From positions 1 through 28,902 of the forward strand of contig CAYJMQ010000020.1 in NCBI GenBank assembly GCA_964371555.1: DNA of 28,902 bases, read 5' to 3'. Positions 8,106 to 16,100 of this stretch are shown here, piece by piece. The notes under the pieces are model-generated. The model made no database searches and was not told where the DNA came from. It was given only the letters and a program-made list of their open reading frames with translations. Numbering within the stretch: position 1 is the first letter of the stretch; each line of letters opens with the position of its first letter. The stretch is from CAYJMQ01 sp964371555. GTDB taxonomy: Bacteria > Bdellovibrionota > JACOXK01 > 2-02-FULL-40-11. A program made the position numbers and the translations under genes.

Positions 8106-8315
8106 TCAGGGAACCGGGTCCCACCCCCCGGGATTCCAGCGATGACAGCGGCTCAGCCGCAGCGCCGCATAGAAAAATCCCCGCATAACGCCATGATTTT
8201 CAACTGCCCCTTTTGCATACGCCGAGCAGCTCGGAAAAAAACGACAGCTATTGGGCAGAAGAATCGCTGCGGTTCGTTGATAAACGACGATGAATAAGAT
8301 CGCGGTTTTTTTCAT
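8106..8315 (-). CDS. yidD: membrane protein insertion efficiency factor YidD (69 aa)
   Basis: This is a small membrane-associated protein thought to assist YidC-dependent insertion. The family hallmark CRFFPSCSAYA (conserved cysteines C24 and C30) and the C-terminal GGWDPVP are present, preceded by a short hydrophobic N-terminus (ILFIVVYQ). Its first 68 bases overlap the 3' end of rnpA in a different frame. The start at 8315 is supported because MKKTAILFIVVYQ aligns with the usual beginning of the family, so the overlap appears real. The order rpmH, rnpA, yidD, yidC is the standard one. Confidence 0.93.
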   Translation of the reverse strand: MKKTAILFIVVYQRTAAILLPNSCRFFPSCSAYAKGAVENHGVMRGFFYAALRLSRCHRWNPGGWDPVP

Positions 8316-8658
8316 AGAACTCTCTCATCTCCTCCCCGATCATTTTCGGCTTTAATGGCCCGCTATTTTTTTTTGCAATAAAAACAATGTCGTGACTTGG
8401 AAGATCTTCTAATGTTTCTGTATGATAGCTGCGAAAATATTCCCGAAGCCTCCTTTTGATTGCATTCCTCTTTGTAGCCTGCCCGACTTTTCGCGTTATA
8501 ATTGTCCCCATCCGATTCTCACTTCTCCCATTTTGGAGAAAAAAGAGAATAAAGCTCTTAGTCTCCCTGCGCAAGCCCCCCTGAAGAACCAGCTCAAACT
8601 CTTCCGATCTCAAAATTCTTTGGGATTTTTTAAATCGAAACGATCTCACATGAGACAT
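8248..8658 (-). CDS. rnpA: ribonuclease P protein component (136 aa)
   Basis: RnpA is the protein cofactor of the RNase P ribozyme, which removes 5' leaders from pre-tRNAs. The hallmark arginine-rich helix is seen as RKVGQATKRNAIKRRLREYFR, containing the RNxxKR-type motif. The N-terminus FRFKKSQRILRSEEFELVL is typical. The frame extends upstream to an ATG at 8694, inside rpmH. I chose the ATG at 8658 because it begins four bases after the rpmH stop and matches the usual N-terminus. The C-terminal tail (STNRSDSSAQ) overlaps yidD and is longer than common, giving 136 residues against about 115-125. Confidence 0.93.
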   Translation of the reverse strand: MSHVRSFRFKKSQRILRSEEFELVLQGGLRRETKSFILFFLQNGRSENRMGTIITRKVGQATKRNAIKRRLREYFRSYHTETLEDLPSHDIVFIAKKNSGPLKPKMIGEEMREFYEKNRDLIHRRLSTNRSDSSAQ

Positions 8659-8662
8659 CGCT

Positions 8663-8812
8663 TTATTTTGTTGGGATTTGCGGGGTAAGAACATGGCGTC
8701 CTTTTGCGCGTCGTCTTCTAAGTACGTTCCTTCCCCCTGGGGAAGAAGCCCGTTCTAAAAAACCGTGTGTTCTTTTCCGTCGGCGATTCTTGGGTTGATA
8801 CGTTCTCTTCAT
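8663..8812 (-). CDS. rpmH: 50S ribosomal protein L34 (49 aa)
   Basis: L34 is a small basic protein of the large ribosomal subunit. The sequence begins MKRTYQPKNRRRKRTHGF and contains GRNVLRRRRAKGRHVLTP, both diagnostic. A longer in-frame reading from 8854 is possible, but the 14 extra residues are not seen in L34. No Shine-Dalgarno sequence precedes the ATG, which is unusual for such a highly expressed gene. The best promoter candidate would leave a very short leader. It is the first gene of the leftward cluster and is divergent from dnaA. Confidence 0.97.
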   Translation of the reverse strand: MKRTYQPKNRRRKRTHGFLERASSPGGRNVLRRRRAKGRHVLTPQIPTK

Positions 8813-8824
8813 AAAATTTTCGCA

Positions 8825-8854
8825 ATCTTGAACATATTTTCCGTCGTTTGTCAA
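8825..8854 (-). promoter_or_regulatory. candidate promoter for rpmH and the leftward cluster
   Basis: On the minus strand a perfect -35 TTGACA (8849-8854) is followed after 18 bp by a weak -10, CAAGAT (8825-8830, 3 of 6). If used, transcription would start only about 6 bases before the rpmH ATG at 8812, which would fit the missing ribosome binding site. The -10 is poor, so the true promoter may differ. Confidence 0.3.
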
Positions 8855-8902
8855 TTTTTACCTTGTAATGAATTTTTCTTTTTGTTAGTTTTTGCTATCA
8901 AT

Positions 8903-8931
8903 TTGATGGACATTCGCTAAATAGGTATTGT
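8903..8931 (+). promoter_or_regulatory. candidate promoter for dnaA
   Basis: TTGATG (8903-8908) and TATTGT (8926-8931) each match 4 of 6 consensus bases and are separated by exactly 17 bp. Start of transcription would be near 8938, about 13 bases before the dnaA ATG, with AAAAGG serving as ribosome binding site. I see no strong DnaA box in the 138-bp rpmH-dnaA gap. Confidence 0.45.
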
Positions 8932-8950
8932 GTAAAAAGAGACAAAAGGC

Positions 8951-10318
8951 ATGCAGCATCTTTGGGAACAGGTTCTTAATAATATCCGGGAAAACATCAC
9001 GCCGCAAAGCTACAAAAACTGGATAGAGCCAACCAAGATGCTCTCTCTCTCTGAAACAATCATTGAAATTGGAGTCCCTAATCCATTCTACGAATCGTGG
9101 TTCCAGGAAAATTATCTGTCGATGATCAAAGATACGATGAAAAAGATCACGAGCCGGAACTATGACATTGTATTTAAAGTGGGCGCCGTGCCCGAACCCC
9201 TGGAAAAAACGGTTGCTGAAGCTTCTTCCCCCCTCGAAACGAAAGAACCGATCGCGGCTCCGCTGGTTGTTCAGCCCCCCCAGCAACGGTGGACTGGAGA
9301 TATTTTAAATCCCAAATATACTTTTGAAAATTTTGTTGTGGGGGCCAGCAATCAGTTTGCTCACGCTGCCGCTTATGCGGCCTCGGAACAGCCGGCGAGA
9401 AGCTATAATCCCCTTTTTTTGTTTGGCGGTGTCGGCCTTGGCAAGACACACCTTTTAAATGCCATTGGCAACCATATTTTGAAAAAGAATCCAGCCCAGC
9501 ATGTTTGTTATATTTCATCTGAGCGTTTTATGAACGAGCTTATTAACTGTTTGCGGTATGAAAAAATGGAGTCTTTTCGCAAGAAATATCGTGACAGCAT
9601 AGATGTGCTTTTGATGGATGATATCCAGTTCCTGGCTGGAAAGGATCGAACCCAGGAAGAGTTTTTTCATACCTTCAATACCCTTCACAGCTCCCGGAAA
9701 CAGATTGTGGTAACGAGCGACAAGTTCCCAAAAGAGATTGAGGGGCTCGAAGATCGGCTGAGAACCCGTTTCGAGTGGGGGCTCATTGCGGACCTTCAGC
9801 CCCCTGAAATGGAAACCCGTATAGCCATACTTCAAAATAAGGCTGAAAGTGACGACATCTATCTCCCGGATGATGTGGCGAGATATCTGGCAACCCATAT
9901 TAAATCAAATGTGCGGGAGCTCGAAGGTTCGCTCATCCGCCTCGGTGCGTTCGCTTCACTGACAGGGATGGAAATAAGCGTAGACCTTGCGCGGGAGGTT
10001 CTAAAAAATTTGCTTGTGCAAAAGGATGTTTCTATTTCTCCTGAACATATCCAAAAAAGTGTCGCAAACTTCTATAACGTCAAGGTTTCTGATCTTAAAT
10101 CAAAAGCAAAAGTGAAGACGCTATCACATCCACGTCAGGTGGCGATGTATTTTTGTAGAAAAAATACGCAGAAATCGTTCCCCGAAATTGGCAAGGTTTT
10201 TGGCGGAAAAGATCATTCAACAGTCATGCATGCCGTCCGAAAAATTACCAAGATGATAGAAGAAGATCCTGTTTTTAAAAAAGACATGGAGGCGCTGGAA
10301 AGAATTATCAGCAGTTAA
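8951..10318 (+). CDS. dnaA: chromosomal replication initiator protein DnaA (455 aa)
   Basis: DnaA-ATP binds 9-bp boxes at oriC, melts the adjacent AT-rich DNA and loads the replicative helicase. Domain I is at residues 1-80 (MQHLWEQVLNNIRENITPQS...). A Pro/Glu-rich linker (domain II) covers about 80-115. The AAA+ domain III begins near LNPKYTFENFVVGASN and has Walker A GGVGLGKTH at 159-167 and Walker B DDIQFLAGK at 223-231. Domain IV carries the DNA-binding signature KDHSTVMHA at about 420-428. Length is normal. The start has AAAAGG upstream. The DnaA boxes in the next intergenic region are the expected targets. Confidence 0.98.
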   Translation: MQHLWEQVLNNIRENITPQSYKNWIEPTKMLSLSETIIEIGVPNPFYESWFQENYLSMIKDTMKKITSRNYDIVFKVGAVPEPLEKTVAEASSPLETKEPIAAPLVVQPPQQRWTGDILNPKYTFENFVVGASNQFAHAAAYAASEQPARSYNPLFLFGGVGLGKTHLLNAIGNHILKKNPAQHVCYISSERFMNELINCLRYEKMESFRKKYRDSIDVLLMDDIQFLAGKDRTQEEFFHTFNTLHSSRKQIVVTSDKFPKEIEGLEDRLRTRFEWGLIADLQPPEMETRIAILQNKAESDDIYLPDDVARYLATHIKSNVRELEGSLIRLGAFASLTGMEISVDLAREVLKNLLVQKDVSISPEHIQKSVANFYNVKVSDLKSKAKVKTLSHPRQVAMYFCRKNTQKSFPEIGKVFGGKDHSTVMHAVRKITKMIEEDPVFKKDMEALERIISS

Positions 10319-10323
10319 CATTT

Positions 10324-10426
10324 TGTTGATAACTATGTGCATAAACTTGTGGAATCGATGTGAATTTTCTGTGAATCATTTAGAAGCTCAAAAAAACACC
10401 CCCCCTCTATCAACATTCTATTCACA
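10324..10426. promoter_or_regulatory. left DnaA-box cluster of oriC
   Basis: Compared with TTATnCACA or its reverse TGTGnATAA: TGTTGATAA at 10324-10332 (8 of 9), TGTGCATAA at 10336-10344 (perfect), TGTGAATTT at 10359-10367 (7 of 9), TGTGAATCA at 10370-10378 (8 of 9), CTATCAACA at 10407-10415 (7 of 9) and CTATTCACA at 10418-10426 (8 of 9). The first four are in reverse orientation and the last two forward, with starts 10-12 bp apart within some pairs. Confidence 0.8.
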
Positions 10427-10645
10427 TATAAAAACCTTTTTGTTTCAACTAGTTACGTTAGTTTCCCACAATAATCAAAAAGGCTACTTTCCACAGATAG
10501 CAAATATTTCTGTATACCTAATTGTGGATTTATTCCGAATCTTTTTAAGACATCTTATGAATCACTCAAAAAGATTTTTATTTTTTAGCGATGGTGCCAC
10601 TTTTCATTTATTGAGAATGAAAAGAGAGTTTCTGCTGATGGGGAC

Positions 10646-10746
10646 TGTGGATATCTTGAGGAAGGGGTTGTTTATAGCGGTGGATGAATTTCCTTATTCA
10701 CAGAGACCGCCTTTTTATCCCCGCTTTTATCCCCGTTTTATCCACA
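10646..10746. promoter_or_regulatory. right DnaA-box cluster of oriC
   Basis: TGTGGATAT at 10646-10654 (8 of 9, reverse), TTATTCACA at 10694-10702 (perfect), TTATCCCCG at 10715-10723 and again at 10727-10735 (7 of 9 each), and the canonical TTATCCACA at 10738-10746. The last three start 12 and 11 bp apart, about one helical turn, so DnaA could line up on one face of the DNA pointing to the unwinding element. Confidence 0.85.
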
Positions 10747-10789
10747 TACGTTCATACTTTGATTTCAATAGGTTAGCTGTGTTATGAAC

Positions 10790-10817
10790 AAATTCACAGG
10801 CACTACTATTACTACTA
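10790..10817 (+). promoter_or_regulatory. DnaA box plus five DnaA-trios (basal unwinding element)
   Basis: AAATTCACA (10790-10798, 7 of 9) is followed by GGCA and then CTA CTA TTA CTA CTA at 10803-10817. On the opposite strand these read 3'-GAT GAT AAT GAT GAT-5', the 3'-(G/A)A(T/A)-5' DnaA-trio pattern. Trios guide the DnaA filament onto single-stranded DNA. The spacing of box, short GC step and trios closely resembles the B. subtilis origin. Confidence 0.85.
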
Positions 10818-10857
10818 TATATATTCTTTATATAATATTAGAGATACAGAAGATATG
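10803..10857. other. AT-rich DNA unwinding element
   Basis: The stretch is almost entirely A and T from 10816 to 10841 and overlaps the trio tract. It is the most likely melting site of the origin. It also contains a perfect TATAAT at 10831-10836 which, without a recognisable -35, may serve as -10 of a dnaN promoter. Confidence 0.75.
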
Positions 10858-10863
10858 TAAAGA

Positions 10864-10872
10864 TGTGGATAG
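10864..10872 (-). promoter_or_regulatory. DnaA box on the dnaN side of the unwinding element
   Basis: TGTGGATAG matches the reverse box TGTGGATAA at 8 of 9 positions. It lies between the AT-rich element and dnaN, so the element is flanked by boxes on both sides. It could also affect dnaN transcription. Confidence 0.55.
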
Positions 10873-10920
10873 AAAGATTTCTCTGGGGCAATGCAGTATC
10901 GTTGAAAGAAGGAGAGCAGC

Positions 10921-12036
10921 ATGAACTTTACAATTGAAAAAGATGATATTTTGACAGGACTTGCGCGAGCTCAAAGTATTGTCGAAAGAAGAACGGCAAT
11001 GCCTATTCTGGCAAATGTTCTATTAGAAGCGAAAAAGGGAGAGCTGATTATTACCGCAACCGATTTGGAAGTTGGGATACGGGGATCTCATCCGTCAGTG
11101 GTTGAAAAGGAGGGGGGCATTACACTTCCTGCGAAAAACCTGTTTGAAATCGTAAAAGAGCTTCCAAGAGGAAAAATTTCCTTTCAAAAAAAGGAAAATT
11201 TTTGGATTCAGATCGCTTCCGGAAAAGCGCTTTTTAATATTGTGGGTCTTTCTCCGGAAGATTATCCATCTCTTCCAAATCATAAGGACAGGAAATTTTA
11301 CGATATAAATTCGCAGCTCCTCAAAGAGATGATCGAGAAGACAATTTTTTCTGTTTCCAATGATGAAACGCGCTATCATCTCAATGGCATTTTCTTTGAA
11401 AAATACGAGAAAGATGGGAATCGGATGCGTATGGTTGCGACCGATGGCCACCGCCTGAGTTTAATTGATAAAATATTCGATTTTTCGAATGAACTTACAT
11501 TTACACGGGGGGTAATTATCCCTAAAAAAGGGATGGCGGAGATCAGAAAACTGCTCGAAGAAGAAGAGGGAACATACCAGATTGGTTTTGATACCAATAA
11601 TGTGATTATAAGAAAAGAGAATGTGGTGCTTTTTATCAGACTGATCGAAGGTGAGTATCCAGATTATCAGCAGGTGATCCCGGCTGGGAATAAGAAAAAA
11701 ATAGTCGTAAACCGGGATAAATTTTTGGGCTCTCTCAGGCGAATTTCACTATTGGCCAATGAACGGTCAAAGGCGATTCGTCTTTCTGTGAAACCGAATG
11801 TTTTAGAAATATCGACGAATAATCCAGAAGTGGGAGAAGCAAAGGAAGAAATAGACATTTCTTATGATGGGCAGGCAATAGAGACGGCATTTAATGCGCG
11901 GTATTTCATGGATATTTTAAACGCGATGCAAAGCAAAGAGGTGATATTAGAGCTTGATGATAAACTGAGCCCGGGGGTTATTCGGCCGACCGAAGACAGT
12001 GAGTATTTCTGTGTTGTGATGCCGATGAGGATCTAG
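10921..12036 (+). CDS. dnaN: DNA polymerase III beta subunit, sliding clamp (371 aa)
   Basis: The beta clamp is a ring-shaped dimer that tethers polymerase III to DNA and recruits repair and regulatory proteins. The start MNFTIEKDDILTGLARAQSIVERRTAMPILANVLL is typical of domain 1. The ATDLEVGI, VATDGHRLS and EYPDYQQVIP motifs mark the three-domain clamp, and it ends in the conserved VVMPMRI. Length is normal. AAGGAG precedes the ATG at good distance. It is the first gene of the rightward operon and recF starts 5 bp after it. Confidence 0.98.
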   Translation: MNFTIEKDDILTGLARAQSIVERRTAMPILANVLLEAKKGELIITATDLEVGIRGSHPSVVEKEGGITLPAKNLFEIVKELPRGKISFQKKENFWIQIASGKALFNIVGLSPEDYPSLPNHKDRKFYDINSQLLKEMIEKTIFSVSNDETRYHLNGIFFEKYEKDGNRMRMVATDGHRLSLIDKIFDFSNELTFTRGVIIPKKGMAEIRKLLEEEEGTYQIGFDTNNVIIRKENVVLFIRLIEGEYPDYQQVIPAGNKKKIVVNRDKFLGSLRRISLLANERSKAIRLSVKPNVLEISTNNPEVGEAKEEIDISYDGQAIETAFNARYFMDILNAMQSKEVILELDDKLSPGVIRPTEDSEYFCVVMPMRI

Positions 12037-12041
12037 ATGGG

Positions 12042-13145
12042 ATGCGCCTATCCCAGCTAGAGATCTCCAATTTTAGAAATTATGCCTGCGCAGAATTTGA
12101 ATTTGATCTGCATGCCAATGTCATTTATGGCAGAAATGGAGGGGGCAAAACAAATATTTTAGAGGCAATTTTTCTTCTCGGCACGCTCCACTCATTTCGT
12201 TCCAATGACCAGAAAAGCCTAATTCAGACAGGGAAGGAAGAAGCAAGAATTAAAGGGAAGATAGAGCATCAGGGAATCGAAAAAAATCTTGGCGTATTTA
12301 TTACGGCAGCTGGAAAAAAAGCGAGTTTAAACGATAAACTGATCAAAAAGGCATCAGGTTATCTTGGGGTATTTTACACAGTCTCATTTAACCCACTCGA
12401 CATGCAGATATTGCAGGGAGGGCCGCACGGCCGACGCCAATGCATCGATCGGATGCTCTTTAATTTTGATCCACTTTATGGGAATGAGTTAATGCGCTAT
12501 TACCGGATGCTTCTCCAAAGGAATGCAGCCCTGAAATCAGGCGCTTGGGGGATGGTTCAACTCTGGTGGGAGAAGCTACATAAATTGGCGGCAAAAATTA
12601 TTTTTAAACGCTTGCAATTTATACAGAAATTAACTAGGCTCACCTCTAGTCAATATCGGGCAATTGCAGGTATGGATGTGGATGTGGATATTCAGTACCA
12701 CACAAATGTTTTTCTTAGTAATTCCAATAATGTAACAGAAGAGGACCTGTCGATTTTATTAGAGCAACAGCAAAAAAATCTTTGTCAGGAAGAGCGGCGG
12801 TTAAAACGGAGCCTTGTGGGGCCGCATCGGGACGATTTTTCTATAATGGTTAATGGAAATGACTTGAGAAAATTGGGATCTCAGGGTGAACAACGGACCG
12901 CAATATTGGCTATCAAACTTTCGGAGCTCGAGGCGCTTGAGGCGGAGACGGGTTTTCGGGCAGTGGTTCTTCTTGATGATATTGCCTCTGAGCTTGATGA
13001 GGCCAGGCGACGACATCTCTTTGAATTGCTTGATGAAAATGAAACGCAGATTTTTGTGACAACGACAGACCAAAAGACGGCTCTTTTGCCAAGAAGGAAG
13101 GCGCGGTTTTTCCATATTCAGGAGGGGCAGCTCAAGGGAGAATGA
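12042..13145 (+). CDS. recF: DNA replication and repair protein RecF (367 aa)
   Basis: RecF is an SMC-like ABC ATPase that, with RecO and RecR, loads RecA at gapped DNA and helps restart forks. Residues 1-20 contain the family start LSQLEISNFRNY. Walker A is GRNGGGKTN at 30-38. The signature-like stretch LGSQGEQRTAILAIKLSELE and the Walker B VVLLDDIASELDE are near the C-terminus. Length is typical. It lies in the classical dnaA-dnaN-recF-gyrB order. Its stop codon overlaps the gyrB ATG by 4 bases (ATGA). Confidence 0.97.
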   Translation: MRLSQLEISNFRNYACAEFEFDLHANVIYGRNGGGKTNILEAIFLLGTLHSFRSNDQKSLIQTGKEEARIKGKIEHQGIEKNLGVFITAAGKKASLNDKLIKKASGYLGVFYTVSFNPLDMQILQGGPHGRRQCIDRMLFNFDPLYGNELMRYYRMLLQRNAALKSGAWGMVQLWWEKLHKLAAKIIFKRLQFIQKLTRLTSSQYRAIAGMDVDVDIQYHTNVFLSNSNNVTEEDLSILLEQQQKNLCQEERRLKRSLVGPHRDDFSIMVNGNDLRKLGSQGEQRTAILAIKLSELEALEAETGFRAVVLLDDIASELDEARRRHLFELLDENETQIFVTTTDQKTALLPRRKARFFHIQEGQLKGE

Positions 13146-16100
13146 TTCGGGGGGATATGACTAAATCTGATGTTATTGATAAAACAAGTTCGGCTTATGA
13201 TGCCAGGAAAATCAAGGTCTTAGCTGGGCTTGAAGCTGTCCGGAAGAGACCGGCAATGTATATTGGAGATGTTTCAACAAGGGGACTCCATCATCTGGTT
13301 TCAGAGGTTGTGGATAACTCTGTGGATGAAGCTCTCGCCGGTTACTGCAGCAATATTAATGTGGCTATTCATGTCGACAATAGCGTAACGGTGGAAGACG
13401 ATGGTCGGGGTATTCCAGTTGATATACATGAGACGGAAAAGAGACCGGCGGCTGAAGTTGTTATGACAATGCTTCATGCGGGGGGGAAGTTTGATGATAG
13501 CGCGTATAAGGTTTCCGGGGGGCTTCATGGAGTCGGCGTTTCAGTCGTCAATGCACTGTCAGAAAAACTGATTCTGGAAATACGCCGGGATGGCAAAGTC
13601 TATACGCAGACCTACGAACGTGGGAAGCCGGTAACACCTCTTAAAGAAACGGGGACGACAAAAAAGAGGGGGACAACAGTTACTTTCAAACCAGATGCTG
13701 AAATATTTGAACTGTTAGAGTTTAACTATGAAACGCTCTGTCAAAGGCTTAGGGAACTCTCTTTTTTAAACCGTGGGTTAAAAATAATCATTGAAGATGA
13801 AAGAACGGATGAAAAACAGGAGTTCTATTATGAGGGGGGGATTGAGTCGTTTGTTGAATTTTTAGGCAAGAAGCGAAAACCCCTACATGATAAGCCGATT
13901 TATTTCTCTTCGAAAAAAGACAAAATCGAAGTTGAAGGGGCTTTTCAATACAACGACAGTTTTAACGAAACAATGTACTCTTTTGCAAACAACATTAACA
14001 CTATTGAAGGGGGGACTCATCTTGTTGGCTTTAAAACAGCCCTGACGAGGACAATTAATGCGGCTGCCGAAAGATGGGGGCTTTTAAAAGACATTCCAGG
14101 GGGGCTGACCGGAGATGATGTGCGGGAAGGGCTGGTTGCTGTTATTTCGGTGAAAATATCACAGCCTCAATTTGAGGGGCAGACAAAGACGAAGCTTGGG
14201 AATAGTGACGTGAAGGGGTTGGTTTCAACGGTTACGTACGACAAGCTGACGGCATTTTTTGAAGAAAATCCAACTCTGACAAAAGTCATCGCGCAAAAAG
14301 CGGTGATGGGGGCGCAGGCGCGGATGGCGGCCAGAAAGGCGAGGGATCTGACGCGGCGCAAGAGCGCGCTAGATCTCGGAGGACTTCCGGGAAAGATGGC
14401 CGACTGCCAGGAGCGCGATCCGGCATTGAGTGAGTTGTTTATTGTGGAAGGCGACTCCGCGGGTGGGTGTTTTTCAGGGGAAACAAAAGTTGCTTTGGCA
14501 GATGGACGTGATTTGTCGTTCAGGAAAATTATTGAAGAGCAGAGAGCAGGCAAAAAACACTATTGTTATACCATTTCTAAGAGCGGTTCGATTGAAATTG
14601 GAGAAATTATTAATCCACGTCTTACAAGAAAAAATACAGATGTTATTAAAATCACCTTGGATAACAATGAAGAAATCGTTTGCACTCCAGATCATCGCTT
14701 TATGCTATCTGATGGGACATACAAAGAAGCGAGGTGCCTGACAAAACAGGATTCCTTAATGCCCCTTTATCGCCAGCTTTCTAAATTAGGAAAGAGAATT
14801 ACGATTTCTGGAACATATTATCATAAGGCGTTATCAGCACTTCGTAAAATTTATGACCAAAAGGGAATTGTCGATTTAAAAGAATATGAACAGTTAAGAG
14901 AGATTACAAATAATAAAGCGCTTCTCAAAAGTGAGACAATCTTATCTCGTTTCTTCGATGATGACAGGGAGAGGCTTTGTTTGACTGTTCAAAGCTACAA
15001 CCACAAGATAAAAAAAATAGAGAAAATGACAGAAAAGATGGATGTCTATGATTTGGAAGTCCCCGACACACACAATTTTGCACTCTCATCTGGAGTTTTC
15101 GTCCATAACAGCGCCAAACAAGGCCGGGATCGGAAGAACCAGGCAGTATTGCCGCTGAAAGGAAAAATCCTGAATGTTGAAAAGGCGCGGTTTGATAAAA
15201 TGCTCAGTTCTGAAGAAATAAGGATTTTAATTACAGCGCTTGGGACTGGGATTGGCGCGGAGGAGTTTGATGTTAGCAAGGCAAGATATCATCGTCTTGT
15301 GATCATGAGCGTCGATGCTGATGAACATGTTTTTATTAGAGACAAAAAAGGGACTCGCATGGTTAAAATAGGAGACTTTATTGACAGTCATATCGATAGC
15401 GAATCACTTGGAGAGGTGCTTTGCTTTGATCTGAATAACCATCAATCTTGTTTTCGCCAAATTCAGAGCATCATTCGGCACCCAATTGAGGAAGATTTAT
15501 TTGAAATTCAAACTGCGTATGGGCGATCAGTCAAAATTACATCCAGTCACAGTGTGTTTGTTCATGAAAATGGGGCCGTCCGACTTAAGCGGGGAGATGA
15601 ATTGAAAATTGGAGATTTGGTTGTGGCGCCTCGAAAAATAAAGCTACCGGAGGGGACACAAAAAGAGATTGATTTACTGAGCGAATTACACGCCGTGCCT
15701 GAAGCGGCGGAACAAGTTTGGGTGCGCGGCCCCGCTGTTGAAGAATGGTTTAAACAGCGCATTTTGAAAGAACACGAAAATGTTAAGTCATATGTTCGTC
15801 TGTCTGCGCTGGAGGAGGAAGACTTAACCTGGTTTGGTGATCGCAAAGATTTAGAATTAACACCTGAACATTACGGAAAGCTTGGAATGGGACGGAACTT
15901 AAAAGTTTCAGCCGAGCTTGCTCTGTTGCTTGGTTTTTATCTCGCCGAAGGCTCTTGTTCAGACCGAAATGGAATTAGGTTTGCGATTGGATCTGGGAAC
16001 AGGAAGTTTTTGCCGGAGATGACCAGGGCAGTGGAAAAGGTTTTTGGTTTGCCCCCGAAATCTTATGAGTTTTATGAAAATGCAGGAGAACTAAAGCTTG

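Larger units (their letters stand above)
10319..10920. other. oriC: chromosomal replication origin (oriC), dnaA-dnaN intergenic
   Basis: This 602-bp gap has no credible gene; an open frame at 10323-10787 lacks coding character and covers the boxes. It holds two clusters of DnaA boxes (10324-10426 and 10646-10746), weaker boxes between them at 10462, 10487 and 10523 (7 of 9 each), a box plus DnaA-trio tract at 10790-10817, a very AT-rich stretch to about 10857 and a last box at 10864-10872. The order boxes, trio, AT-rich element, dnaN is that of the Bacillus subtilis incC region. The dnaN ribosome binding site (AAGGAG at 10909-10914) is at the right edge. Confidence 0.92.

Noticed and set aside
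8885..9286. A 133-codon minus-strand frame opposite the start of dnaA
   Set aside because: It lies antisense to a certain gene, shows no family features and runs into the dnaA promoter region. It is a shadow of dnaA codon use.
10323..10787. A 154-codon open frame across the dnaA-dnaN gap
   Set aside because: It covers the DnaA boxes, has no ribosome binding site and its product has no recognisable domain. The region is better explained as oriC.
13149..13159. Run of six G before an in-frame ATG at 13157 as the real gyrB start
   Set aside because: The G run ends only 2 bases from the ATG, too close for a ribosome binding site. The ATG at 13142, overlapping the recF stop, is kept, though the choice changes only five residues.
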